From: Pratylenchus scribneri
Taxonomy: Eukaryota; Nematoda; Chromadorea; Rhabditida; Pratylenchidae
Reading direction: 5' to 3'
DNA length: 64,000 nt
NCBI GenBank assembly: GCA_030063045.1
Contig: JAQSEB010000087.1
Location: 558,001 to 622,000 of the forward strand
Shown: piece after piece, positions 12,918 through 25,449 of the stretch
How positions within the stretch are numbered: the stretch's first letter is position 1
Layout: each line of letters begins with the position of its first letter
Notes under the pieces: model-generated
What the model saw: the letters and a program-made list of their open reading frames with translations, nothing else
The model's database searches: none
Told to the model about the DNA's origin: nothing
Program-made: the position numbers and the translations under genes

Positions 12918-13761
12918 CCGATACTTGCGGATAAAACGGTTTGGTGCCGTTGGTGGTAAAGGTGCTGTGGCATTGTTTATACAATTTTATTAGGAATAAA
13001 ATTAGCTATAAAATAATATCAAAAGCTTTTGTCAACGTTTGGTATTTACCAGAGCTGTGCCTAGCTCCGACTTAAGCTCCGGCTCCGGCTCCAGCTCCGG
13101 CTCCGCTCCGGAGCCGGAGCTGGAGCCGGAGCTAAAAATTTGAAAGGTCGGAGCCCGGAGCTGGAGCCGGAGCTAAAAATTTTATGGGTCGGAGCCCGGA
13201 GCCGGAGTCGGAGCTAAAAATTTTTAGTGACTCCGGGCTCCGGTCGACTTCGGTTTTTTTAAGAAAAATTTTCTTTTTTAGATCATTTTTTATTAAATTT
13301 TTATTTTAATGAAGTGAAAATAAAATTAATTTATTTGTGAAGATTAAATTTATACTATTTTTCAAAATTTTTTTCCAAAAAAATGAGTCGGAGCCAATTT
13401 TCCGACTCCGGCTCCAGCTCCGGAGCTGGAGCCGGAGCTAAATATTTTGAGAGTCGGAGCCCGGAGCTGGAGCCGGAGCATAAAATTTTAAGGGCCGGAG
13501 CTCGGAGCCGGAGCCGGAGCTAGGAATTATGAAAAGCACAGCTCTGGTATTTACCAAATTATGGCCAAAAAACGTCCATAAACACAATTTTAATTAAACT
13601 GGCGGATTTTCGGCCATAACTCGGTGAATATTGAATACTCAACATTGGCCAAAGCTTTTGATATCATTTTGTAGTTAATTTTATGCCTATAAAATTGTAC
13701 AAACATGGCCACAGTAACTTTACCACAATCGGCACAAAACCGTTTAATTCGCAAGTAGTGG
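12918..13761. mobile_element. long-inverted-repeat MITE (family L), split by a younger MITE
   Basis: Near-palindromic element of about 340 bp when the insertion is ignored. The ends resemble CCGATACTTGCGGAT and its complement. The interior arms contain 'taaaattagctataaaatgatatcaaaagc'-type sequence and 'ttatggccaaaaa'. Related copies lie at 37811-38141 and 60049-60381. No coding capacity. Confidence 0.8.
13050..13546. mobile_element. hAT-type MITE with GCTCCGG-rich ends
   Basis: 497 bp, bounded by the inverted ends CAGAGCTGTGC and GCACAGCTCTG and flanked by a perfect 8-bp target duplication GTATTTAC (13042-13049 and 13547-13554). The subterminal parts are arrays of GGAGCCGGAGCT-like repeats, a strong composition contrast to the AT-rich middle. 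CAG-type ends and an 8-bp duplication indicate mobilisation by a hAT transposase. Confidence 0.95.
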
Positions 13762-14519
13762 GAATAAGATAGAATATTTGGGATGGAAATTGGAATAGGT
13801 TCGAGGTTTTCCTAGGATTTGGAGCTTTGGCCTTAAGTTGAACGGAGTCCACCGGGAATAAATCTACTTGTTTTACCAGCTTTTCTGCTGATTTGTCCCT
13901 CTCGATGGCCGGGCTTATTCACGACATCTTCTCGAGTCTCGACTGACTGGGGGAATAGTCTTTGAAGGAGGAAAAGGGGCGGTCCAGTGGAGGATACGTG
14001 AATGCGGAAGGAGATAGTTTGTGTTTATTGTGTTGAGCGCATTGCACCTAGTATTGTAGCCAAATTTTCTCTAACAGTATTATATTTTTCAAACATGTTG
14101 TCACTTAAATCACATCAATTACCAAAAATTTTCGAGTCAAAATATCGGCTGCAAAGGCAATAATATAAATTGAAAAAAATAAGATTTGATTTAACTTTCT
14201 CATATCTAAAAGACTAAACACTAAATTTTATTATGCCCATGTTTTATGGCCTCAAAAATACGGATTTTATAAAATGGAAATTTGGTTAATTAAACATGAA
14301 TTGATAAAAATTAAATAATTTAGCAAATATTTAAGCTCTTTTTGAGACAAAAAATTGAAATGAATTCAATAAAAATAGGCATATAAAAGCACTCATATTT
14401 AATTTAAACCGATATTGTAGCTGAAAAAAATTTATGCCATAATAGAAAAGGAAAAAGCCGAAATTAAAAAAAAACATGAAATATCAAGAAATTTGTTCGC
14501 AAATTTTCAATTCCATCCT
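13762..14519. other. intergenic, no gene seen
   Basis: Contains a small less AT-rich patch at about 13850-14030 without a sustained ORF, then AT-rich sequence leading to the 3' end of the first UGT. Nothing else recognised. Confidence 0.5.
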
Positions 14520-17500
14520 TCAGGCTCCAAAATTCCCATCAAGTGCTTCTTTTCGTTCCATCGATACAAATCGGCCTCTTCCAAAATTTTTCGGATGCTT
14601 ATGGGCAGCATTGTGGCTTCCTTCCGGCTTCTCTTTTTTATTTTGGTCAATTTTTTCGGCCAATTGCTTCATTGATTCCACAAAATTTTTCTCACCGTGA
14701 CTCATCTCTTCTTTCACCAATTTGACAGCGGCTTTGAATTCGCTGAAATAAATATTTAATTATTAATTAATTTTATTAAATGTTGTATATTTCTTTGAAT
14801 TGCACCGAAATAATTATGTAGGATTTTCTATATTTGAAGCCAATGGGCTCATAAATATGTTTCTTAGCCCCAAAAATAGGCAAAAAATTGGGGTATAATT
14901 TTGTTATCTGTTGACGTTTTGTAACAAAAAAAAACTTTAGTTTTTTTCGAGTCCAATGGCACTAAGAAATGCAAAAAATTTTTAAAAAGTGAATTATGCC
15001 ATGAAATATCGAACCTAAAAATCGAGGGTGGTAAAGAGTGGCTTCTAAAAAAGAAAATACGCTATGTATGATTTTTTTGATGACACTTTTTTGGGGCTAC
15101 CATTTATGTAAAAAGATTTCCAACATTTTTTTATCAAGTCATCCTTCAGCTGAGTAAATTATATATTAATTTATATCTAATATTCTAAAGTTTTGGATGT
15201 CTAAAATGGGTATAATGAATATCATTAAAATTTAAGTAAAAAAAAAATTTGGCCAAATTATGGTCAAAAAGATTATTTTTTCATTTGTTTGTTCATAATT
15301 TTGTCAGGTTTTTAAATTCAAATTTTTAATATGTCCTATGATGAACAATTTGCTGGACTATTAAATGCATTCATTATCCTAGGATTAGCACCAAAAAATG
15401 AATTTTTTTTAGTAACTCACTGATTTTCATCTTTCCATTTTAGCAATTTCTCTAATGCTATTCTCAACGGATTTGTTTGAGAATTTGCTGATTGTCCAAT
15501 TTCCGGGATTAAAATTGTCTGGGCCAATGACTTCTTGGCCAACAAATATGCATTATAGGGTTGATCCGTGGTCACCGGAATGCACAACATTGGAGTGCCA
15601 GCATCCAGGGCGTCCACTACAGAGTTGGAACCACACGGCGAGATGAACACTTTTGTCTTTGGATTGGCTGAAAAAATTTTTCCAATAAATTAAATTTTAA
15701 ATAAAAATCACAATAAGTAAAACCCCTAGAAAAAGTCGTAATTTTTAATAATTTTAAAATTTTATTTTTTGTATTTAAAAATTTAGTTTTTCTCTTCAGC
15801 AATCACTCTCAATACCTCTTTGGTATCTAGGCCTGTTAAAATAGTTTTAGAGTTTTTAAAAGAAAAGCCTGTTGATGAATCAATTTTGGGGAACTTGTAG
15901 TTTATCAATAAATTTTTTTAATAAAATTATCATTTTTAATGCAATGGCATTAGCCATTTTGGTAAGGGGGCATAAATATGTGATCTAGCCCAATATTAAA
16001 TTTTGGCATTGGGCTTACCAACAATTGGCATAAATTGAGGTTAAAATTTATGTTTGAGATTCCTAATTATGCAGAATAAAAATTTTCGGAATAAAATTAA
16101 GAAACATAAGTTTTTTGAAAATGAAATATTAACACAAGCAATTTCCTAAATTTTCTCTCGTAGTTCACGAAAATAAAAAAAAATTAATCAGATATTAATT
16201 TTAATTTACTTAAATATACTTAAAATTGTAATGATATTTTATTTAATTTATTTTAAATTATTTGTTATAAAATTGTTAATTTTTTACCAAGAATGAGTGG
16301 TTGCTGCATCCAATTTGTGAATGCAACATTTTTGGGCTTATTATTTTCATGTTCATCAATGGAGGAATTGAATTTCCAAATGAACAAAGTGTTTGGAAAA
16401 TGTTCGAATGCTTCAATGAATTTTGCATACAAATGTTTAGGCATATATTCCGTCTTGAACACGGAACCGAAACTGACCAACACAATGGAATGGAAATGAG
16501 AATTAAACCAGGCTTTTGTCTCCTAAATTTAAAAAAATTTAACCTTTTATTAAAAATGAATTAATAAATTAAAGAAATTTGCAAAATTATATTAAAAATA
16601 ATTGTTTAAAAGAAAGCAACTTCTTGTTCTGAAAAATAATTTTTTTCACTTCTCGTTTTATATTGAAACGATAGATAACATATCCATTAATTATATTCTT
16701 AATCGTAAATGTCTATTAATTCGGTGGGGGACATTTCATCCCCGCCGGTTCATCGCCAGCTACTTTTGACGAGTCATAACTCAGCAAAGAAGAAACCGTT
16801 TGAGCCAATCTTGGTATCATTGAATAGAGCTATTTAAGCTTTATTAAATGGTATAGAGTAATATGTGAAAAGTTGAATATTCGCTTAATTACAAGCTTCT
16901 AAATAGGGAAATGGCGACTTTTATCCAGTTTTTCGACTTTAAGCCAATTAAATTTCGATTATTCGAAAAAGCTTTAAACATTATTCAATAGATCTTAAAT
17001 AGCTCTATCCAATGATACCAAGATTGGCTCAAACGGTTTCTTCTTTGCTGAGTTATGATTCGTCAAAAGTAGCTGGCGATGAAACGGCGGGGATGAACCG
17101 GCCCCCTCCGCTATTAATTTAATTGTCAAAAATTCATCAATTTTAGGGGAAAAATTGGCTGGACAAATTGGACTCTATTTTACATAAACAATTTCTCACC
17201 CAAGCTCTATAAAATATCTTAATTTTATCCCCAAGCCTAACAAATCAAAATAGGCCTAAAAATAATTTATTGAATTAATTAATTAGACAATTCATTACAA
17301 ATTTGTTAAAAATAATATTAAAAATCAAATTTAAGCTCAGTGGTTCCTGTTTATAATGATTTTTTTCAAATTTCCTATATATGAATTTAATTATAATATT
17401 ATAATTTTATTATTTTAAATAATTTTAAATTTCATTATTTTAGACCTCATTTTCTTGAGGGAGATTTCGTGGCACTGCAATGCCACCAATATATTTCAAA

Positions 17501-20500
17501 TTGGCAATTTTCTTGTCCACTTCTCGAATTTCATCAAAATCGATGGAAGGTTGCCAATTAATAAATCGATATTTGGTCTGCTTGAATAATTCCGCAATTC
17601 CAACATATTTTTCTCCACCATATAATCCTTCATATATTGTTTTAAATTCATGGTCCTAATCAATTTTAAAAATATATAAATTATTTTTGTATTAAATTTT
17701 GAATTGGCGCATGCTTTGTTGGCAAATTAGAAAAAAAGGATTGAAAATTATTCATTTACATGAAAAATCACTGAATTTACATAAATTTTTTCGATTAGAA
17801 AAATATTATTTTTTGGGGCTATATTACAAACTTGGCCATAACTAGGTACTAGGGCTCTGGGTTAGGTTAAGGGCAGGATGGAATTAGAAGAGGCTTTAGG
17901 TTAGGGATTCTTAAAGAAATCTGATTTGGCTAAGTTATATGGCCTTAAAAATGATATTTTTCGACACGAAAAAATTTATATAAATTCAGTCATTTTTTTA
18001 TGTAAATTAATAGATATCAAATAAGAATTTTTATTTTTGATAAAAATTTTTGCTAATCCCACTTTCCTATAGAAATCCAACCTCGAGACACTGAAAATTA
18101 TAATTTCCATTCTCTTTTAGAAAACTACTCTCTAATATAGAAGCCTGCCTAACTTTGAGAATTTTTAAGGTAAAACAATGTAAAAAATGATTTTTCCGGT
18201 CACTGAAAATTAATATATGTTACAGGCAATACTGATTATCAGGCATAATCAATTTTGCCTAGGCAAAATCGATTTTGCCTGATAATCAGTATTGCCTGTA
18301 ACATATACACTCTTTAATGTAAGCCAACCTAAAAGAGATTCGAAAATTTATAAGGCCAAAGACATAAAAAAGCACTATAAGCAACTTCATCCAACTCCAC
18401 AGAAATTTAAGCGGCTAAATCCCAATAAAATTTAGAAAAATTTATTATTTTGATTGTCTATATGTACAAAAATTTTATTTCTGTTAAATATTATTTGGAA
18501 ATTTTAATAAAAAATTGTAAAAAATTTAATTTAAATGAAAAATTACCGCATCATGGATCTCTTTTCGACTTATTTTTGCCATCACGGAGAAATCATGGGC
18601 AATTTCTACTCTTGATTTTTCAAATGATCTTTTACCTTCCACTCTGGCTGCTTTCCTTTCTGAAAATATTCCAGAAAAAAATAAATTATTAAACTAGAAA
18701 AATTTCATCAAGAAAAAAATTTTCGATTAAAATTTAAGCCAATTTTAAGGTAGAACGAATTTGCATTTCCGAATTTTGCAAAACGATTTTAGCACTAATT
18801 ATGATTAATTGATTATGGAAATAATTAGTTGATTTGATGAAAATTTTAAAAATTATGAAATACAGTCCAAAAGCATTGATCCGGTCTAAATAGACCCAGA
18901 TATACAGTCCAAACGTATTGATCCGGTCTAATTAGACCCGGAATTTAGACCCGAAAAAGCAAATTAGACCTGGAATGAGCGAATTAGACTCGGAATGAAA
19001 TACAGCTCAAAAGCATTAATCCGGTCTAATTAGACCCAAAACCCCATTGACAGGAGGTTTTGGAAAAAAGCGTCTTTTTTTAATGAAAAAGCTATTCTGC
19101 AAAAAAAAACTTAGTTTTTTTAAGAGGTAAAGAAATAATTGGAGTTAAAATAGAAGCTAAGATAATAAAAAATCGTTTTTTAAACCTTTCGGTGTTGCTG
19201 AATTGGAAATTTTTTTTCTGGAATTAAATACAGTCCAAAGCATTAATCCGGTCTAATTAGACCCCGGAATTAAATACAGCCCAAACCAAAAGCATTAATC
19301 CGGTCTAATTCCAGGAAAAAGCATTGATCCGGTCTAATTAGACCCGGAAAAAGCATTGATCCGGTCTAATTAGACCCGGAATTTAGACCCGAAAAAAGCA
19401 ACTTAGACCCGGAATGAGCGAATTAGACCCGAAATGAAATACAATCTAAAAGCATTGATCCGGTCTAATTAGACCCGAAATTTAGACCCGGAATGAGCGA
19501 ATTAGACCCGGAATGAAATACAATCTAAAAGCATTGATCCGGTCTAATTAGACCCGAAATTTAGACCCGGAATGAGCGAATTAGACCTGGAATGAAATAG
19601 TCCAAAAGCATTGATCCGGTCTAATTAGACCCGAAAATTAGACCCGGAATGAGCGAATTAGACCTGGAATGAAATAGTCCAAAAGCATTGATCCGGTCTG
19701 ATTAGACCCGAAATTTAGACCCGGAATGAGCGAATTAGACCTGGAATGAAATAGTCCAAAAGCATTGATCCGGTCTGATTAGACCCGAAATTTAGACCCG
19801 GAATGAGCGAATTAGACCTGGAATGAAATAGTCCAAAAGCATTGATCCGGTCTAATTAGACACGGAATTTAGACCCGGAAAAAGCAAATTAGACTCGGAA
19901 TTTAGACTCTGAATGAGCGAATTAAAAATGAGCGAATTAGATCCGGAATGAAATGCAGTCCATCCCCAGAAGGGGTGAAAAAGATAACGAACACCCTTAG
20001 CTAGTTTAAATAAATTCAAAAAAGCCCAAAATGTGTACCTGGCACTCCAAGATGTTTGACTTCCTCAATGACACCGGCCAAATCAAAAAATGGCGTAAAC
20101 ATTGGCACTGCCGTATGGATGACAACATTGTGGATATGTAAAAGTGGGAACACGGCCAAATTGCCGAGGAAAAAGAATTCGGTCATTCCAATATCATAGT
20201 GCTCTTCTCGCAATTTTTTAATCACTTCCACATGTTTTGATAGAGCTTAAAATAATTAAAATTAATTTTTGATAAAAAGGAAAAAATTTTTTGAATAATA
20301 TTTTTTTTGTTAAATAATTTTTTACTTCAAGATAATCCGAATAGAAGAAAAATAGATTAAATGTTGAAAACACAAATTTTAAAACATTTATGTTAAGTAA
20401 AATAACATCTAATTTTTGTGAAAAATGTGTAGAATATATTCGCAAATGAGGATATGAATTTTAATAAATTAAACATATAACCCTAAATTAAAATTGCTGT

Positions 20501-22652
20501 ACAATTGGGCACAAACCAGTAGAGCTCTATTTTTTTTATCATGGTTAGTACCAGTCTAATAGTTAATTAAGTGAATTTTTTAATAAGTTGACCAATTGCA
20601 TATATGTACAAAAAATCAAAATTATGAATGGAATTTTCCACCAAATAAATATGGCTTATTAAAGGTATTTATTGTAATAAAATTGATTAATTCATAGTCT
20701 TGAATTTTAACCCTAGGAATTATCAAATTCTTCCCTATATGATAAAATGTTTGTTGCTGAAAGGCAAATTAATTTTCCTAACATGAATCAAGGTAGTTTA
20801 ATTTAATTAATAAAAATTTATTTTATAATTTAATTCTCTGAATTGTTTATAGCAAATTTGTTATAGACAAACTATCTACCACCTTTAAATCCTACCTTGT
20901 GCCAAAAGCATTTCCATTTCAAACCGGAATTTGTTCATCAGCTCAATGCTCACCGTTGGCCATGGCCAATTGGTGATTTCTTTATTTTCAGGTGGCTTCA
21001 ATTCAAAGCCATTCTCGGTGCTCACCAATTGCCTAGTAAAATAATAAAATTTATATAATTTTGTTATTTCTGCAAAATTAACCAAAAAGAATAAAAAAAT
21101 AAATGCTAAAATTTAATTTAAACTTCACAAAATTGTCTCATTTGGTTGATTTTGATTCATTAAAATATCTGCCTAATTTTATGATGAAGGTTTGCCTCAA
21201 TATAGTCCCACTAATTTATGCCAATTGTTGGCATGTATAATTGGGATCAGGGTAACCCAATTGCCATATTTTTATGGCATTTGCATATTTTTGACCATCC
21301 GACTATATTTTTTCCATATTTTCTATTTTTGCCATATTTTGCCCTATTTTTGAGTTGAGCAAATTTAACAAATTTTCTCACTGTTAGGCCATTATTGTTT
21401 CTCCGCGGGCATTTTTGGCTAAAATTTTTCTTTCCGAGGCCACATTTGCCAACAAAATAATGTAGAAATATACAAATTAAAAGTTTTTAAATCAAATTTC
21501 TATTGAATTTTAAGCTTTTTAAGCAATTCCATTTTTTTGCCATATTTTTTAAAAATTTTTGCTATATTTTTTCCATATTTTTCCAGATTTTTTGTAACAA
21601 ATGCCATATTTTTAGTCATGTGAATGGGTTACCCTGATTGGGATAGATCACATTTTGAAAATATTGGTATTGCTCCCTTACCAAAATGGCCAATATGAAA
21701 TGACAAATAAGTTTATATCATATCCAAATATCCAATATCCATGCTTAAATTCCAAAAGTTACCAAAATGATGGAAAATTTTGGGACATATTTAAAGTTTA
21801 AACATATGCTAAAATCTCCATAAAAAATTCCTTATTTTTTTATTAAAAATTTTATAATGATTTATTGAAAATTGAAAGTAAAAATAAGAAATATTTTATT
21901 TATTTTTTTTAATCGTCCGTCTTACTTTGGATAATTGCCCATGTCCTTAATTTCATCATAGCCAATTGAAAATGTTTCAATTTCGATTTTTGGATCCATT
22001 TGTTTCACTTTTGGTTGAGCGGATTTATGCGAGTAGGGAACAAATATTTTCTGTAAATTATTCCTAATTTATTTTAATTTTTTTTAAAAATATTTTTTAT
22101 TTATTAAAGAATTTGTTCACTTCCCTTCTCTCCTTCTCTATTTTTTAGAAAAAAATTTATAAAATGAAAAAAATAAAAAGTCAGTACTGAAAATTTTTTT
22201 GAAATTTTTAAATTTTTTTAATTCATGGAACATTTAAAAATTAATAATCGTTAAATTAAAAAATTTGTAATTGATTCAAAAAAATTGAGGAAAATAATTA
22301 TTGTAAAATTTTGACGATTTTAATCTATTGTTTTATTTTTTTTTCAAATTAAAAAATATATTAAATCTTTAAATTTTCCTTTTTCTCAAAAAAACCGTTT
22401 TATTTTTTTTTCAAATTAAAAAATATATTAAATCTTTAAATTTAATTTTTTCCCACAAAAACCGACCAAATATTTAATGAATGGCTGCTTGGCCAATACT
22501 TCTGCCATTGTTTGGGCCAATGCAAAATGACTTTTGATATGGTCATTGTATGGGGCGATGAACAGGACGCGAACAGAAAATACGCACGGAGTGAATAGGA
22601 GGAGAACAATGGAAAATATTGTGAAAATTAGATGGGAACAAAATTTAACCAT
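14520..22652 (-). CDS. UDP-glucuronosyl/UDP-glucosyltransferase (first UGT)
   Basis: Transfers a sugar from a UDP-sugar to small lipophilic molecules, normally in the ER. Nine exons join in phase: 22467-22652, 21926-22050, 20896-21032, 20039-20245, 18547-18659, 17446-17655, 16288-16522, 15421-15667 and 14520-14742, giving 560 aa. The N-terminal signal peptide (residues 1 to about 27) is followed by RVLFIAPYNDHIKSHF, containing the usual S-H catalytic histidine. The C-terminal half has YIGGI, VLVSFGSVF and the donor-binding signature FISPCGSNSVVDALDAG...TTDQPYNA. Most UGTs have FISHCG there; here His is Pro. The tail (HEFKAAVKLV...GNFGA) has no membrane anchor. Introns are enlarged by a 77-bp satellite and several MITEs. 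Exon boundaries 4, 5, 7 and 8 match the second UGT in phase, so the two are paralogues. Confidence 0.92.
16722..17110. mobile_element. 389-bp MITE with 9-bp target duplication
   Basis: Long inverted arms (over 100 bp) starting CGGTGGGGG on the left and, complemented, CGGAGGGGGC on the right. It is flanked by a perfect 9-bp duplication CTATTAATT (16713-16721 and 17111-17119). It lies in an intron of the first UGT. A 9-bp duplication points to a Mutator- or Merlin-type superfamily and not hAT. Confidence 0.92.
18215..18306. repeat. 92-bp near-perfect palindrome
   Basis: Two 46-base arms meet at CCT|AGG (18260/18261) with about two mismatches, so the transcript could form one long hairpin. It is intronic in the first UGT. 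No other copy was found in the window. Confidence 0.88.
18863..19960. repeat. 77-bp satellite array (GGTCTAATTAGACCC)
   Basis: About a dozen diverged copies of a 77-bp unit containing AGCATTGATCCGGTCTAATT, AGACCCGGAATGAGCG and TGAAATAGTCC. Copies are most regular between 19430 and 19860 and degrade at both ends. Each unit contains a short internal palindrome around CTAATTAG. The array sits in intron 4 of the first UGT. Confidence 0.93.
21248..21636. mobile_element. hAT-type MITE with CAGGGTAACCC ends
   Basis: 389 bp with inverted ends CAGGGTAACCCA and TGGGTTACCCTG and a perfect 8-bp target duplication ATTGGGAT (21240-21247 and 21637-21644). The inside is rich in GCCATATTTTT. It is intronic in the first UGT. 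The flanks (about 21190-21247 and 21645-21715) resemble sequence at 15950-16060 and 40550-40645, so it landed in an older dispersed repeat. Confidence 0.95.
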
Positions 22653-22920
22653 TTTTGTTGGAAATGAAGGCTTAAAATTGGCTGTTAATTTTGAATGGAA
22701 TTGATTCTAGCCAAAATATAGTGATTATGATTATGATTCATGGTCAATTACAATATTGCGCGTCTTTCATTACACCTATTCAGACAGTAACTAAGCCGTC
22801 CATTGGCAATGGATTATTTAAGTTTACGATGAAGAAAATATATTATTTGAAATCATTAAAAGTCTATGGAAAAGTAACCTTTTAAATTTTTGATAAACCA
22901 TATTTAAAAGGGATTTATTA
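22653..22920. promoter_or_regulatory. presumed upstream region of the first UGT
   Basis: This 268-bp stretch lies directly upstream of the UGT start codon and ends at a hAT MITE. No specific promoter element was recognised; the role is inferred from position only. Confidence 0.3.
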
Positions 22921-23340
22921 CAGGGTTGACGTTCGAAACTCGAAGTTTTTGGGCGGCTCGAAACTCGAGGCTTGACTGGAAAAATTTGGGCCGGCTCGAC
23001 TCGAAACTCAAAATTTTTGGCTAAAATTTTCCACTAGCCGGGACCAATTTAAGAACAAAATTTTTTGCTGCCATTCTAGCATTCCTCTTCATGATTAAGT
23101 TCTGGTTACTATCTAGTACAATTAAAATATTGGAAAATGAACACCTTATTCGAAAGTATTTCCATTTTTATTATAAGTGAAAAATATCTAAAATTGGAAA
23201 AAAAAATTATTTTAAATTGGCTCGAAACTCGAAGCTCAAAAGTCGAGGTTTTAGGGAGCTCGAAACTAGAACTCGAAGCTCGACTCGAAAAAGTTTGGGC
23301 CGTCTCAACTCTAAGTTTTCGGCGTTTGGCGGCAACCTTG
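22921..23340. mobile_element. hAT MITE related to the 61.9-kb element
   Basis: 420 bp, left end CAGGGTTGACGTTCGAAACT, right end GGCGGCAACCTTG. It is flanked by an 8-bp duplication with one mismatch (ATTTATTA at 22913-22920, GTTTATTA at 23341-23348). Both ends carry CTCGAAACTCGA subterminal repeats shared with the larger hAT element at 61914-63086. It is therefore probably a short non-autonomous relative. Confidence 0.88.
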
Positions 23341-25449
23341 GTTTATTACATATAATAATGTATATTTTTTGAAGATGAATTTTTTGTAATTTTGGCTTTC
23401 TTATATGGTTCTCTCGTAACATCCCTAGCTGAACATGGGTATAATTTATTATACGAGAAACTTTACAGAAATCACCAATTGCTGCAACCTCAAAGAGGGA
23501 TGTTTAATTCGAAATTTTAGAGAAATGATTGAAGATTGGGAATCGAAAATGTGAAGAGGACGATTAAGCATTTGGTAACAATGAATTGGGCAATGCCGAA
23601 ATTTGCCGGCTTTTTATTTTGCCAATGACCATCCGTGACACATTTACATGCGGGGAAGGGCATGCCGATGAGGGGGAAGGGAAAGAAGGAAATAAAATTT
23701 TATTAGGATAGAATTTACGGGTTCCCCCAATGCGTGACTTTGAGGCCATCCCTTGCGGTTGCGCGCTGGCATCCGTGGGGATATGATTTTGCCTTTTCCG
23801 CCTGCAGCATGTCAATTAGAGAGAAATTCCGTTATATCCGCCCTAATTTATCAGCCTTTTGCTCCCTCCAATGAGGCTTAAATTGATTTTTAAGCAAATA
23901 TCCGAATTCCGAACCCATTTCCCTAATCAATGATCACCCGTATCCGTAATGCAAAATGCACTTTTGTTTTCCGTTGGGGATATGATTTTGCCTTTTCCGC
24001 CTGCCGCATGTCAATTTGAGAGAAATTCCGTTATATTCGACCTAATTTATCAGCCTTTTTCTTCCTCCAATGAGGCTTTAATCGATTTTTAAGCAAATAT
24101 CCGAACCCATTTTCCCTAATCAATGATCACTCGTATCCGTAACACAAAATGCCCTTTTGTTTTTCTATTAAAATAAGGATCTCAATTTGCTAGTTTTAAT
24201 TCTCTTTTACAATTTACCAAAATTTGCAGATTATTTTTTTTGCAGATTTGGCATTTGCAGATTTAAAAAAAAAGATGAAACTCCTCGTTTCTCTTTGCTC
24301 CAGAGCTAATCCCTAGTCTTAAATCTCTAATGTAAGCTGAAACTAAATCTAAATTCTTCTTTTTTAAATCTGTTACTTTTGGATTTGCCAAAGTTCAATT
24401 TGCAAATTTCGTAATAGATTATTGACCCGAAATAATTTTATTTTTGTTTAAGTCTCTTCTACAAAAGCACACGGTCAAATTTTACATTGAATGAATTTTT
24501 GTGAATTTTCAATGTTGAAAAATTCTTTTTTGAGGCCTTATAATTTGGCCATAATCAAGCGTTTAAAGTTAGCATTTGCTATAAATAATTTAATGGTTTG
24601 ACAGGATCGGGTTAAAAAAGGAAGCATGAATTGGCCTTGAAACAAGTTTTGTGTCCCCGAAAATTGTTGATTTTCCGGAACAAAAAATTTTTCTACAATT
24701 TAAATTTTTCAGTATTCCAATAAAATACATATTTTGCATTTGTTAAATTTTATTCCCGAAAAATAAACAATAAAACGCACCATTGGAAAGTGAGAAAAGA
24801 AAGATTTGTATTTGCTTATAATTCAGGTCTTTTTTTCATTTGATATTTCTTTTATAAAATAATCAGAATCATCTCACTCATTTGTGTATTTTCATCGTCT
24901 CATTCTCATCCATCTTTTCTTTCGTTTTTTCTATCCACATTTTTGTCATTTTTCTTCACTTCCGCACTTTGCTTATTAATCCATTTTTCATAACTAAAAT
25001 AAATAAATTAAAAAAATATTGATGCTAATAAGCTAATCCCAAAGGACCAATTTATTAACAACTATGTTATGGCTTATGGGAATTTCAAAAAAACTTTGAA
25101 TTAATTTGATTTGGCACTAGTAATGAATTAAATGGCAAAGTTTCAAAAATTGGATATAGAAAAATTTTAAAAAATCGAAAAATTTTAACTAAATTTTTTC
25201 TAAGATTTGGAAAAAAATCACTGAAAAATTCAAAGAGCCCGTTATTTGATAATAAATGGAAGAAAGACACCAATGAATGGATAAGAGGTTATTATGGTGA
25301 CGATTCTATGAGTCTTTTCGCCGTTATTCAATTTCAACCCCATAAATAAAAGTTATTTATTGCCAATATTTATGGCCTCTAAATGATGCAATATTCATCT
25401 GTTTTCGGCAATATTTAAATATTATATTATTCAATAACAAAAAAATGGA
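23341..25449. other. intergenic, no gene seen; one direct duplication
   Basis: Spacer between two genes. It holds the direct duplication listed separately (23777-24165) and otherwise AT-rich sequence. A minus-strand ORF at 23564-23815 lies partly in the duplication and has no family motif. Confidence 0.5.
23777..24165. repeat. about 195-bp direct tandem duplication
   Basis: Two copies, 23777-23973 and 23974-24165, both starting GGGGATATGATTTTGCC and ending in AATGATCAC(C/T)CGTATCCG followed by a TTTTG-rich stretch. Identity is high, with several substitutions and small indels. Function unknown. Confidence 0.88.

Noticed and set aside
13850..14030. Possible tRNA or conserved exon in a less AT-rich patch
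   Set aside because: No cloverleaf with matching acceptor stem and no sustained ORF could be built.
23564..23815. 83-codon minus-strand ORF with basic start
   Set aside because: It overlaps the direct duplication, is not conserved in frame between the two copies, and has no motif.
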